Origin: Euperipatoides rowelli
Taxonomy: Eukaryota; Onychophora; Udeonychophora; Euonychophora; Peripatopsidae
Assembly: GCA_003024985.2 (NCBI GenBank)
Contig: PXIH01S0009065.1
Reading direction: 5' to 3' (one strand)
DNA: 11,392 nucleotides
Shown: piece by piece, positions 1 to 8,102 of the stretch
Layout of the letters: each line of letters starts with the position of its first letter
Numbering within the stretch: position 1 is the stretch's first letter
Translations under genes and position numbers: made by a program
Notes under the pieces: model-generated
What the model was told of the DNA's origin: nothing
The model's input: the letters and a program-made list of their open reading frames with translations, nothing else
Database searches by the model: none

Positions 1-757
1 TTTTGACTAATCCATATTTAAAAGAATTAAAAAAATATCAACAATCCTCTCTCTTGAAGCTTACAAACATAGAATTTTTTTTTACTAACTTTGAAAAAAA
101 TAAAAATCTTGTCAAAATGAAAATTGATCTTGTTAACTTATGATTTTGACAGTACAAAATCATTTCAGCAATTTTTCTTTTTCTAAGGAGTTCACCACAG
201 GCCTGGGTCAATCCCAGCAAAACATTATCTGTCACCTAATAACAAACGAAAAATATTAGATTGAGAAACATTTCATTGGGTTATTACCAATTAGTATAAA
301 TTTAGTCTATAATTCATTAAAAATCCAACATTTTTATTTGGAATTGAACAACCTTTAAAGCCATAATATTGCCAAAGTTGACAAGACTTCCAAAATGGTT
401 ATAAATTTTTTAAATTTACATTTTTATTGATGTTTTCACCAAAAATATTACTTCACTTTTATGGCTTTTAATTGATTTTGTCACACTTCATTTAGAATAT
501 TTAAATATTTTTTTTTTAATTTCTTTTTAAAATAACTTATACTTATTTACAATGATACAGATGAGATTGACATCACTGTAATCAGCACAAACATCTAAAA
601 AAAAAGTTACATTTAGCCTACTGCTGACAAAGACGGTGACTTTTACATTTGTTGTTATAAAGTCAAGTAACTCTAGACTATATCCACAAAATTAACAATG
701 TTATTCATTCCTTGTTTTTGATTATATTAAAACCTATTTAACTGACAATTCCTCTTT
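1..757. other. AT-rich non-coding flank, probable intron
   Basis: Apart from the exon candidate near 235, I see only A/T-rich DNA with homopolymer runs. One copy of the TGACATCA word lies at 568-575 and a TAGCCTAC word at 614-621. There is no RNA gene and no transposon end in this stretch other than the target-site copy at its right edge. Confidence 0.5.
130..235 (-). other. Candidate internal exon, unassigned
   Basis: On the minus strand a good acceptor, a T-rich tract ending in TTATTAG at 236, is followed at 235 by GTGACAG and an open frame of about 66 codons to 38. The first 33 codons or so (VTDNVLLG, then LTQACGELL and RKRKIAEMILYC) look more protein-like and richer in G and C than the surroundings. 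The later part is low-complexity Phe/Lys. Weak donor-like GT sites occur near 160 and 140, and none is compelling. I recognise no family. It does not match the residues expected right after the acyl-CoA dehydrogenase exon (a short Val-Leu run leading to a PDL-x2-FG motif), though the phase would fit. Chance alone gives several open frames of this length here. Confidence 0.22.
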
Positions 758-765
758 GATGTAAC
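758..765. repeat. Left 8-bp target-site duplication (GATGTAAC) of the large hAT-like element
   Basis: GATGTAAC stands directly before CAAGGTTGG and is repeated exactly at 4105-4112, directly after CCAACTCTA. Eight-base duplications are the signature of hAT transposition. Confidence 0.6.
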
Positions 766-960
766 CAAGGTTGGAAAAAAAACTTTTTTTTAAACAAAAC
801 AAGTTATTTTCTTTTCCTTTTTTTTTTTTTTGTTTAAACCAGTTTTTCATTAATGTTTTAATGGAAAAAATTTAATCCTGCCCATTATATTAATACTGTG
901 AAACATTTTATTAAGCTTTGATGTCATTTACATCTTTCAATAAAACATCAATTTTTTACT

Positions 961-1176
961 ACTTATTATTCCTATTAAATCTGAATATAAGTAGACTGAC
1001 TATACATAATAAAATGTACAAAGTACACTCAGAGATACAGTATTTGTTAATGTTAAGCATTAGTCCTACTTATTACTTATAATTAAATCTGAATAAATAG
1101 TAGGCTAATACAAATTCGAAAATGCAAAAGCACTTTGCAGAGATACACACAAAAAAAAGTTAGGCATTAGCACTGG
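961..1176. repeat. Two-copy diverged tandem repeat, period about 107 bp
   Basis: Matching words keep a constant spacing: ACTTATTA at 961 and 1068, ATTAAATCTGAATA at 974 and 1082, CAGAGATACA at 1030 and 1138, and GTTAAGCATTAG at 1052 against GTTAGGCATTAG at 1159. The constant 107-108 bp offset indicates one local duplication that has since diverged. It lies inside the large hAT-like element. Confidence 0.6.
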
Positions 1177-1780
1177 CATTAAACAGAAGCCTTTTCAGTT
1201 TGCAGGTCTGTTTCGAGACTTGCAAAGAACATAACCAAAAGAAAAAAATATCTCTAAGCTAAATGAAGATGCTTGAATAAACAGAAGTTGTTCAATAATG
1301 AGGAATATGTTAGGATTAACTTTTTCAATAGGGTTTTGGCTCGTCCACCATAAGATGACACTTGCAATACCACAGATTTATTGAAAAATGATTTCTGCAA
1401 AGGTGGAGCTTGTACCTGGAACAGGTTTTCTGGATACCTTGGAGTCACCCAATGTCTACAAAAGCATTTTTTTTTGTAACCAATAGTTGGCTACAAATAT
1501 AACATTTAGCTTGGTTGTAACAATGCTTACAAATGAGAATATTTCCTGCACATTTATTTTAAATCAAAAGCATAGAATTAAAATAAATTTCCTTTTGTAA
1601 ATGCTAATTTAATAGTGCTATTTATTTTTTTCCACAATTATAGACAACAAATGGGCCAGTTCACTTCCATTGGAAAATTTTAATAATATTTGTTAAATGA
1701 ATACAATAAATACCTTATTTGCTATTTTTAAATTATTACTTTGTTGGTTATTCAAAGTTAAAGTTGGAATTCTTTTCAGT

Positions 1781-2083
1781 AGGTATAAATAACCGGTTCT
1801 GTCCAAACCAATCAGATTCGAACACCCAAATGCACCATGGGGGTCTGACATCATTTTCTTCAGAATTCATTACATATTACCTATAATTCCTTTGATATGA
1901 CATCATACTTCCGAATATTAGGTAATTTCCATGAGGGGTATGGCTCAGTTGCATAAATTAGCATATTTGCATATGCAAATGAGCTTGTGACATCATGGAA
2001 ATTCTAGAACATTCCCAAAGTTTTCTGAAGGGGGGGGGTGGGGTGGCTTGTTTGTATATTTGGCATGTAATTTTCTAAGTTTG
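1781..2083 (+). repeat. Left arm of the 968-bp inverted repeat
   Basis: Pairs with 2446-2748. It contains TGACATCA at 1846, 1898 and 1988, the perfect 16-bp palindrome of two octamer words at 1965-1980, and a run of nine G at 2030-2038 followed by TGGGGTGG. Confidence 0.75.
1965..1980. promoter_or_regulatory. Perfect palindrome of two octamer (ATGCAAAT) words
   Basis: ATTTGCATATGCAAAT reads the same on both strands and places two POU/Oct-type octamer words back to back. The partner arm has the same structure with one mismatch. The sequence is plain to see; a role as a POU-factor site is inference. Confidence 0.35.
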
Positions 2084-2445
2084 TCAAAGTCAAACTTTGG
2101 AAATCTTTTAAAATTTACCCAGAATTCTTCTGGGGTAATTTGCAATGCATTTTGGGTGTTTTTGAAAATCCAAGATGGCATCCACTTTTTTTATTTTTTG
2201 ATGGCCATTTGTTCAGCAATGAATTATGGGTAATATGAGCTCTATATTACATTCAGATCCACAGAACGATACACAATTGACTTAGAACATTTTAGTGTCA
2301 TGCCCACCTCTGAGCTATGGCCTTGATCTTATGAACTATGATATTAGATACCCATGATGTCACACCTACCGATTTTGAGCTGAATGCAATCTCGTTATGG
2401 TGCACAGAACAATGCGTGAAATACTTACTTTTTTTCCCCCAAAGG
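2084..2445. other. Spacer of the inverted repeat
   Basis: Unique sequence between the two arms. It contains AATGCATTTTGGG, AATGAATTATGGG and one TGATGTCA (2355-2362). I see no gene, although a short chance frame crosses it. Confidence 0.5.
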
Positions 2446-2748
2446 CAAAGTTCAGAAATTACATGCCAAATATTCAAATGAGCCACACACAGTACTTCGT
2501 AAAACTTCGGGAATTTCCATGATGTCATAAGCTCATTTGCATATGGAAATGAGACATGCTAATTTATGAAAATGAGCCTTGTCCCTCACTGAAACTACCG
2601 AATATTCCCGAGTACGACATCATACCAAGGAATTTATGGTAATATGCAACAAATTCTGGGGGAAATGATGTCAGAATCCCCATGGTAGCCCAGTGATTTG
2701 TGGATGCTCGAATCCGATTGGTTTGGACAGAATCGGTTATTTATACCT
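2446..2748 (-). repeat. Right arm of the 968-bp inverted repeat
   Basis: Reverse-complement partner of 1781-2083. TGATGTCA occurs at 2520 and 2666, and the third site is present as CGACATCA near 2605. The octamer palindrome is kept with one base changed (2532-2553). Confidence 0.75.
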
Positions 2749-4057
2749 GTTATTTTTTTCAAAAATTACTACACTGTGACATCAAAGAATGTGGGAAAAG
2801 GAAAAATTTCCATTTTTATTTTAATTAAAATAATAATGAATAGTTTGTTTAACCAACAGAAATCCTTCCTTTACCAAGTATGTGTGATGTCACATAGTGA
2901 TTTTAGAGAAAAATAATTTCAAATTTAAATAATTAGCTTAGAAAAAGTATATTTTTATATTCAGTTTATTTAACAAATAATTACAAAAGTTTTTATGAAG
3001 AGGGGGAAAAAAAAGTATTTATGAAGGTAGTGTTCCCCTTTAAGTAATGATGAAAAATATAGCCAGATGCCCCCCAGAACATTTTTTTTACAATATCAAA
3101 AAAAAAAAAAAATATAAAAAGGCCTTTCTTTTAGTAATATTTAACAGTTTATCATAAGCAGTCTTTTAGAGCTCTTTTATACAGGTCAATTCTTAGGCAC
3201 AATCTAAATGTAAATTGAGTCGGTGTATTTCATTAATGTTTTATGCGCTGCCATCACCGAAAATGTAGACAGCAGTTTGGAATGACATGCACAGAGAATG
3301 GAAAAGGCAAATGTTGAAAGTTCTGGAAATCCCTATAGCATTTTATTTAAAAGAAAATAAAACAAAACTAATGCTATAAAGATAATGGAATCAGATGGAT
3401 TTTTATAATTTTTATGTAAAATGTTGTCCATTTGGTTTCCATTTTCTTGTTTCAACTACTACAATTTTTATACTCAATTACTTTTATTTTTTGATGATTC
3501 TATTAGCTGAATGCATTCAGAGAAATAAAAGTAAAAAAGAGAGGGTTTTAAATTAGCCTACTAGGTAACATTTAAATTACATTTTTAAAATAAGTATTTT
3601 AAATTACTAGGAAGCAGAGGCCTATATAGGCTATTTTATTTATGATTAGGAATTAACAGCTGGTGAATTTTTTCACTGTGCGCTCAACCTGTTGTCAATA
3701 TCATAAAATAGTTTGGTGACTTTCGCCAATGAATTTTAAGGAAATAGCCAACTTTGGCAAATTGGTGAGTACATCTTTGGCCTTGAACTTCGCTGTTAAT
3801 GGCCAAAGAAAACTTGATTTATCCTTTGAGCTTGCAAAATCAAGTGTTATGGATTTGCTTTGGATCAAGTCTTATAAGTAAGAAAAAGAAGCAACTGATA
3901 CTGGCCTCCCAATGAACAACTGCCAATAAACTGTTAAAAGTTAAAATGTTTGAATTTAGTCATTGTGTTACAGTAATAGGATTGGAAATAATAAAAATAG
4001 CGCGATCTTTTAAAATATTAATAAAAAATCAGTGTTTTTTTTTAAAAAAAGTAATTT
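2749..4057. other. Right interior of the hAT-like element, no gene seen
   Basis: AT-rich DNA with two further TGACATCA/TGATGTCA words (2777, 2885), a GTTCCCCTTTAAG word near 3033-3045 that resembles the end of TTAA-type MITEs but has no visible partner, and a small set of nested inverted repeats at 3776-3845. All frames are broken. Confidence 0.45.
3776..3845. repeat. Two adjacent short inverted repeats
   Basis: TTTGGCC (3776-3782) pairs with GGCCAAA (3801-3807). ACTTGATTT (3812-3820) pairs with AAATCAAGT (3837-3845). The function is unknown. Confidence 0.5.
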
Positions 4058-4095
4058 GATTTAAACCAGAGTTTAATCAAGGTGATTTAAACCAG
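4058..4095. repeat. Subterminal direct repeat GATTTAAACCAG x2 in the hAT-like element
   Basis: The 12-mer occurs at 4058-4069 and again at 4084-4095, within 50 bp of the right end. A shorter match, GTTTAAACCAG, lies at 832-842 near the left end. Repeated words close to both ends are typical of hAT elements. Confidence 0.5.
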
Positions 4096-4104
4096 CCAAC
4101 TCTA

Positions 4105-4112
4105 GATGTAAC
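4105..4112. repeat. Right 8-bp target-site duplication (GATGTAAC)
   Basis: Exact copy of 758-765, placed directly after the right terminal bases CCAACTCTA. Confidence 0.6.
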
Positions 4113-4889
4113 ATTCTCAAAGGGAAACATTGTTAATGACTGCAGTTCTAACAAAAAATGTCAGTAACTTTTGTAATTTTTTCACCAACATTTTGTAGCC
4201 TTAATGAATTTTGTTTAGAAAATAAAAATCCTGCTCTTGTATTAATTCCCAATTCCCACTCACCAACTTTCATGAGAAAGTATACCCAAATATTGATTCT
4301 TTAACCGTTAAAACCAGAGCAATGTAAAACTTGATATGGTTGGATATATAGTATGTGTACACATTAATCAATTAGATTTAGATGTTATAAATATAGCATA
4401 TCTAAAAAAGGATCAAAGGTGATGGTAAATTTTAATGATGATGTGGAAAATTTTAATACAAAAAAAAATAGCTGGTTTTATCAGGGTAGATTGCATTATA
4501 GTTGTTAATTTAACATAGAATATGTTTAAAATTAATAGTCAAAATAGTAAGGTCCCATGACAAGCATTGGGGACATACGTATGGTATCCTGAAGAACTTA
4601 CTGAAGGTTTCCATAAAACAATACAGTACTATACTTTGGGTGGTTGTATAAAACATTTGGTGAGTGACCCTTTCAAAAGTTAGAGGAAATTTAGACCTAA
4701 ATATGAATGTCCTTATAGAAGTGATCTTGGTGGACTATTATCTACAGCGTCTTTTGAAGACAATAAATTTTTTTTTAGAATTTTTACATGATGCATCTAT
4801 AGTGATTAACGTCTAAATTTGATCAAAATCATGATGATAAAACTTGATTTCACCATATTTTTATACATGGATAAGTTCTAGATATTTAG

Positions 4890-5015
4890 GAGATATCAAT
4901 GTTGCATGATGGGAGATATTGGTGTTAACTTGTTGTTTAGATGATGGGGGATATCAATATTTTTTTTTTGCATGATAGTAAATGTTAATTTAAAACATCT
5001 AATTGGAGGGGGGTA
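4890..5015. repeat. Degenerate tandem repeat of GATATCAAT / GATGATGGG units
   Basis: Related blocks follow one another: GAGATATCAATGTTGCATGATGGG-like, then AGATATTGGTGTTAACTT with TAGATGATGGG, then GGATATCAATATT with TTGCATGATAGT, then a decayed copy. Units are about 30-38 bp. It reads as an old, diverged minisatellite. Confidence 0.4.
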
Positions 5016-5043
5016 TCCTGTAAGTGACTTTTAACTATATCCC

Positions 5044-5044
5044 N
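5044..5044. other. Undetermined base (N)
   Basis: The only ambiguous base in the window, next to CCC in ATCCC. It probably marks an assembly or base-calling uncertainty. Confidence 0.95.
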
Positions 5045-5553
5045 TTGTTTATCCATAAATAGTAATAAAATATTTAAAAAAGCACATCATATTTTAGAAT
5101 GTTCACACAATTTGAATGTCATGTTTTTAATACATTGTATGGTAGTTAAATAGAAATGTTTGCAAGAAAAGGTGTTGCCACTCATTCCTGAAAATTGCCT
5201 TCCATAGGCCTGCTTAGGGTGCAACCTGTTGCCTCAAAAAACGAAGGATGAGCACTGTAATATGGTAATGGATGAGCTTATCAGATCTGTTTATCGGTAA
5301 TTGTATATCGGCCTCATGATAAAGTACAAGATTCATGGTTGAAAATAACTCCGGAGATAATATGCATGCAAGCAGGCATATGAGGTGCCAACCTCCAATG
5401 GAGAGTTTTGAAAACCACTCTACTACTCTATGTTCTGGAGAATGTAGGTAAAATCTTGACTTTTTTTCATAGATAATCTAAATGTGAATAAAGATTTTTG
5501 GTTCATCAATGATCTTCGAATTTAAATTAATCTAATGGATGACAATCTTACTT

Positions 5554-5561
5554 TCTAAGAG
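5554..5561. repeat. Left 8-bp target-site duplication (TCTAAGAG) of a hAT-type MITE
   Basis: Exact copy at 5914-5921; together they bracket CAGTGCTT...AAGCACTG. Confidence 0.75.
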
Positions 5562-5913
5562 CAGTGCTTTTTTGTGCAGGAACTGAATTCCTGCACCTTT
5601 TTTAAAAAGTAATTTTGAAAACTTAACACTTTTTATAAAATTTGATATTTTTCATAAATTACTAAATAAAAAATTTGCACTATTTAATAGAATTGAATAT
5701 TAAAAAAATCTGGCAATTTTGGCCATTGCCAGATAAATAAAGATTTTAAATTTCAGTTTGGTGTAACAAAAAGATTAGTTGCAACTCAATATAGCATATA
5801 AAAATAAAAAACAGCTTATTAAAAACTTATCTTTTTTTGGTTAAAAAAGGCATGGGCCAGGCCATTATATGTGAGTTTGTGCACCTTTTTTAAAAAAAAA
5901 AAAAGAAGCACTG
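5562..5913. mobile_element. hAT-type MITE, 352 bp
   Basis: The ends are CAGTGCTTTTTT on the left and, read inward, CAGTGCTTCTTTTT on the right. CAGTG-type ends together with an 8-bp duplication are diagnostic of the hAT superfamily. Just inside the left end is a palindrome, GTGCAGGAA-CTGAA-TTCCTGCAC, with the related GGTGCAC near the right end. The middle has a 10-bp stem at 5708-5734. There is no coding capacity, so it must have been moved by a transposase elsewhere. The exact duplication suggests a fairly recent insertion. Confidence 0.8.
5708..5734. repeat. Short perfect hairpin inside the MITE
   Basis: ATCTGGCAAT (5708-5717) is the reverse complement of ATTGCCAGAT (5725-5734), with a 7-nt loop. 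Confidence 0.7.
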
Positions 5914-5921
5914 TCTAAGAG
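5914..5921. repeat. Right 8-bp target-site duplication (TCTAAGAG)
   Basis: Exact copy of 5554-5561, directly after AAGCACTG. Confidence 0.75.
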
Positions 5922-6139
5922 TATTTTTGCCTTCCTTTTAGTCCATGCTTTTGGCCAGATTTTTCCTTAGTTGTAGTTTGGTTCATCTGGATCCTCAGGA
6001 TGAAAGAAGCCATTATGGCTTTTGATGATGCTTCAGGACAGACAGTAAATTTCTTTCAAATATAGGCTGGATGAGTTTATGAATGGTTTAGAAATTAATA
6101 AATTGGTGTGATTAATGTATATCACCGGCAATCCTTAGC

Positions 6140-6591
6140 CAGAGGGGGGCAGGTCGGGCAGTGCCCATACTGGAATACCGTTTGCCCGACCTAACATATT
6201 ATCTTTAAAAGTTATCATTACATATGAACAAATTCATTAAAAAAGATTTGCCGTCTATTATCGAGTATAAAGAATTTTTGGTCAATAATATTTTTGATAA
6301 ACAAAAAACAAGTTACTGAAAAACTTATAAAATAATAACTAAATTATTATTGTCACAAGATAAATTATATTTGTAATTTATCTGACATTTTCATAATTTA
6401 CAGACTTATAATCAGTGGCTGTTATTCCATATAAGCAATGCCAGCAATGCTTGCGTTGGTTAATTTTGAAAAAGAAAAAAAAAAGTTTAATTACTCTTAT
6501 AAACTGACTGTGGGTAAGGCAGACCCCCTCCCCCTTCAATCATCAATTTAAAGGTTGCTTGCAAAAAGGCAAAACTCTAGAACCGCCTCTG
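6140..6591. mobile_element. Possible third hAT-type element, ends only
   Basis: The right edge, read inward on the minus strand, is CAGAGGCGGTTCTAGA, a form seen at hAT ends (CAGRGGCGG). The left edge CAGAGGGGGGCAGG matches it over the first bases. Flanks are TCCTTAGC and ATATGTAA, so no target-site duplication supports the pairing. The interior holds a 10-bp inverted pair near the left end and is otherwise AT-rich. It may be one real end plus an unrelated sequence. Confidence 0.3.
6151..6192. repeat. GC-rich hairpin
   Basis: AGGTCGGGCA (6151-6160) and TGCCCGACCT (6183-6192) are perfect reverse complements around a 22-nt loop. It stands out from the AT-rich surroundings and would be a stable stem in RNA. 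Confidence 0.65.
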
Positions 6592-6879
6592 ATATGTAAT
6601 AAGACAAGTCACAACAGTCTTAAGTATTATCAAGAGGCTGGAGTCCGAATGTACAAATGTAATTTAGAAGAACTGCACATGACTAAAATGGATCTCAGGC
6701 AGCTTTATGTGTTTAACCAACACATTCTAACCCTGTACCTGAGACATTTGTTTAATCAACACAGTATACATGCACTTTTATTGCAAATGACAATTGTACA
6801 CTCAGGTAACTAAGTCCTTCAGAATAAAATAAATTTGCGGATTTGCAAGTAAAGGAGGTAAGTTGAACATAGTTTGATG
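6592..6879. other. Non-coding stretch with a short direct repeat
   Basis: GTGTTTAACCAACACA near 6709 and TTGTTTAATCAACACA near 6748 are diverged copies 39 bp apart. A chance frame (6559-6813 plus) covers both; its translation resembles no family and starts inside the possible transposon to the left, so I do not call it a gene. Confidence 0.4.
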
Positions 6880-6917
6880 CCCCCCCCCCCCCCACACACA
6901 CACACACACACACACAC
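6880..6917. repeat. Poly-C tract joined to a (CA)n microsatellite
   Basis: Fourteen C residues (6880-6893) run into about twelve CA units (6893-6917). It is a simple, probably length-variable, repeat. Confidence 0.95.
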
Positions 6918-8093
6918 CTAGGAATTTCTTTTGCCCCCCTGACCACCGGTATTTAGTATTTTAGTTGAACAATATGGAAATATTAAAAAGAAATTATTAA
7001 AAAAAAATTTGAAAAGTAAATTAAAAAATAAAATGACATGGGACAACCTGGTGATGTAAAGACTGTTATTTGTATAATACAAGTTCTAATGTCTTATACA
7101 ACTGTAGCCTATGTAAAAACACATCAACCAAGCCTAAAAATGATAAAAACATTATCTAATTTGAAAAAAATAACATTAAAAACTTATTGTTAAAGGAATC
7201 AGAAATTACAATTAAAAATCCCTAAATGACCTGTCGATTGCAAATATTAAAAATCTGAGGCCTCTTAGACTGTTTTTCTGTTGTACAAGAATTTTATCAG
7301 CCTTATAATTTTTTATTCTTAGAACTGCAGCTGCCACAGTAATTATAGTAACTTACTATAATATTAGTAAGTACCGGTACCTTAAAGCATTTCCAGCAGC
7401 TTATCTTAAAAATAGCCTAACTCCTTAAACCTACCATGCCCTCTTAATCTGAATCAGATTCCATAGTCTGTACCAGGGATAATTTATTAAGCCATGACAT
7501 CATCCTACAATGTAAACAAGTCATTTCCTGTAGTACAGTGGTCAGATTCAGATGAATCTATTTCTAGGGTGACATTCGCTTTAACTTTTAAAATATTGTT
7601 TTATGGCTCTTGAACAAAGTCAAGAAAATTAATTTTTGGGTGCAAAGGGATTGACAAGATAAGTTAGGCATTTTTTAATAGAGAAATTAATTGATGGAAT
7701 AGAGTCAATAGACTACCAAATTCCTATATCTTTAATGATGTTAATATTTGGAGCTTTAAAATTGAGTTAAATAAATTATTACGATGATTCAAGTTTTAAA
7801 TCTTATCCATTGATGTTTTCAAGATTTAATTTAGTTGGAATAGTTTTTGCTTGATATATTGTGATATTATTCAGGGATATTAATTTGTTTTTGTTTATAT
7901 TGTATTGCATACATTATTAATTTTTATGTTTGTATTTAATTAATGAATATTGTATTTTAATTGTTTTTATTGTAAACTCGGAGATAATGATGTTTTTTGG
8001 GTTACAAGTCTGTTTTATATTAGCTACCGGTACTTTAAAAAAACAAAAACCATATACTTTTAACAAGTGGGGGAAAAAATAGTATATTTTAAA
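6918..8093. other. Non-coding stretch just downstream of the exon's donor, probable intron 1
   Basis: Very AT-rich with no exon I can recognise. It holds small palindromes (7342-7362, 7371-7380), a TGACATCA at 7495-7502, and inverted TCTGAATCAGA / AGATTCAGATGAATCT words near 7447 and 7544. The block 7430-7590, ending in GGGTGACATTCGCTTTAAC, is less AT-rich and may be a decayed repeat. Confidence 0.45.
7342..7380. repeat. Two neighbouring short palindromes
   Basis: ATTATAGTA (7342-7350) pairs with TACTATAAT (7354-7362). GTACCGGTAC (7371-7380) is a perfect 10-bp palindrome. Confidence 0.6.
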
Positions 8094-8096
8094 TTA

Positions 8097-8102
8097 AAAT
8101 AC
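8097..8102 (-). other. Splice donor of the acyl-CoA dehydrogenase exon
   Basis: On the minus strand the exon end AAG is followed by GTATTT. The open frame closes three codons later, so a splice here is needed to reach the rest of the protein. Which exon it joins is not visible in this window. Confidence 0.65.

Larger units (their letters stand above)
1781..2748. mobile_element. 968-bp fold-back element with 303-bp inverted arms
   Basis: The left arm (1781-2083) starts AGGTATAAATAACCG; the right arm ends at 2748 with its reverse complement. The arms align along their whole length, at about three quarters to four fifths identity by eye, down to a shared ATATTTGGCATGTAATTT block beside the spacer. 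Both arms come to 303 bp. The spacer (2084-2445) is not inverted. There is no coding frame of note. The terminal flanks share only a GT dinucleotide, so no target-site duplication can be claimed. It may be a nested fold-back MITE or an internal palindrome that arose within the host element. A transcript would fold into a long hairpin. Confidence 0.75.
766..4104. mobile_element. Non-autonomous hAT-like DNA transposon, 3.3 kb, with nested fold-back
   Basis: The left end reads CAAGGTTGGAAAAAA. The right end, read inward on the other strand, is TAGAGTTGGCTGGTTTAAA. The nine terminal bases match at six positions and both resemble the CAGGGTTGG type of hAT end. An exact 8-bp duplication flanks them. 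Subterminal TTTAAACCAG words lie at 833-842, 4060-4069 and 4086-4095; the last two sit in a 12-bp direct repeat 26 bp apart and could be transposase-binding sites. The interior has no frame resembling a hAT transposase (no dimerisation block, no zinc finger), so it would need a helper in trans. Only short chance frames occur, for example 1448-1254 minus and 2698-2916 plus. It carries the 968-bp inverted repeat and a tandem duplication. Two unrelated ends with a chance 8-base match are the alternative, and unlikely. Confidence 0.6.
4113..5553. other. Non-coding stretch, probable intron
   Basis: Mostly AT-rich with no recognisable gene. It holds a degenerate repeat at 4890-5015 and one undetermined base at 5044. 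The block at about 5170-5450 is somewhat richer in G and C. On its minus strand a frame of about 75 codons stays open, but it has no family resemblance and no good splice sites. Confidence 0.45.

Noticed and set aside
1254-1448. 64-codon minus-strand frame
   Set aside because: It begins at GTG, has no splice signal or family resemblance, and lies in transposon sequence. This length is expected by chance here.
1808-1835. tRNA-like B box (ATTCGAACACCC, and CTCGAATCCG in the other arm near 2706)
   Set aside because: The two sites are simply partner positions of the inverted repeat. There is no A box at the right distance and no cloverleaf.
1993-2233. Opposed 62- and 61-codon frames in the fold-back
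   Set aside because: They lie across the left arm and spacer, overlap each other on opposite strands and have no recognisable domain.
2298-2528. 76-codon minus-strand frame
   Set aside because: It spans the spacer and right arm; its reading is a by-product of repeat sequence.
2698-2916. 72-codon plus-strand frame
   Set aside because: It straddles the edge of the fold-back and the flank and is low-complexity Ile/Phe/Asn/Lys in its second half.
5170-5450. Less AT-rich block with a minus frame of about 75 codons
   Set aside because: No conserved motif of the acyl-CoA dehydrogenase family or any other is visible, and no acceptor/donor pair frames it.
6559-6813. 84-codon plus-strand frame
   Set aside because: It starts inside a possible transposon end and crosses a short direct repeat (two FNQH copies). 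No family is recognised.
6880-6917. CRISPR-like or other spaced array
   Set aside because: It is a plain homopolymer plus dinucleotide repeat without spacers; nothing in the window resembles a CRISPR array.
6752-6946. 64-codon minus-strand frame
   Set aside because: It includes the microsatellite read as Cys-Val and Gly runs, so it is not a protein.
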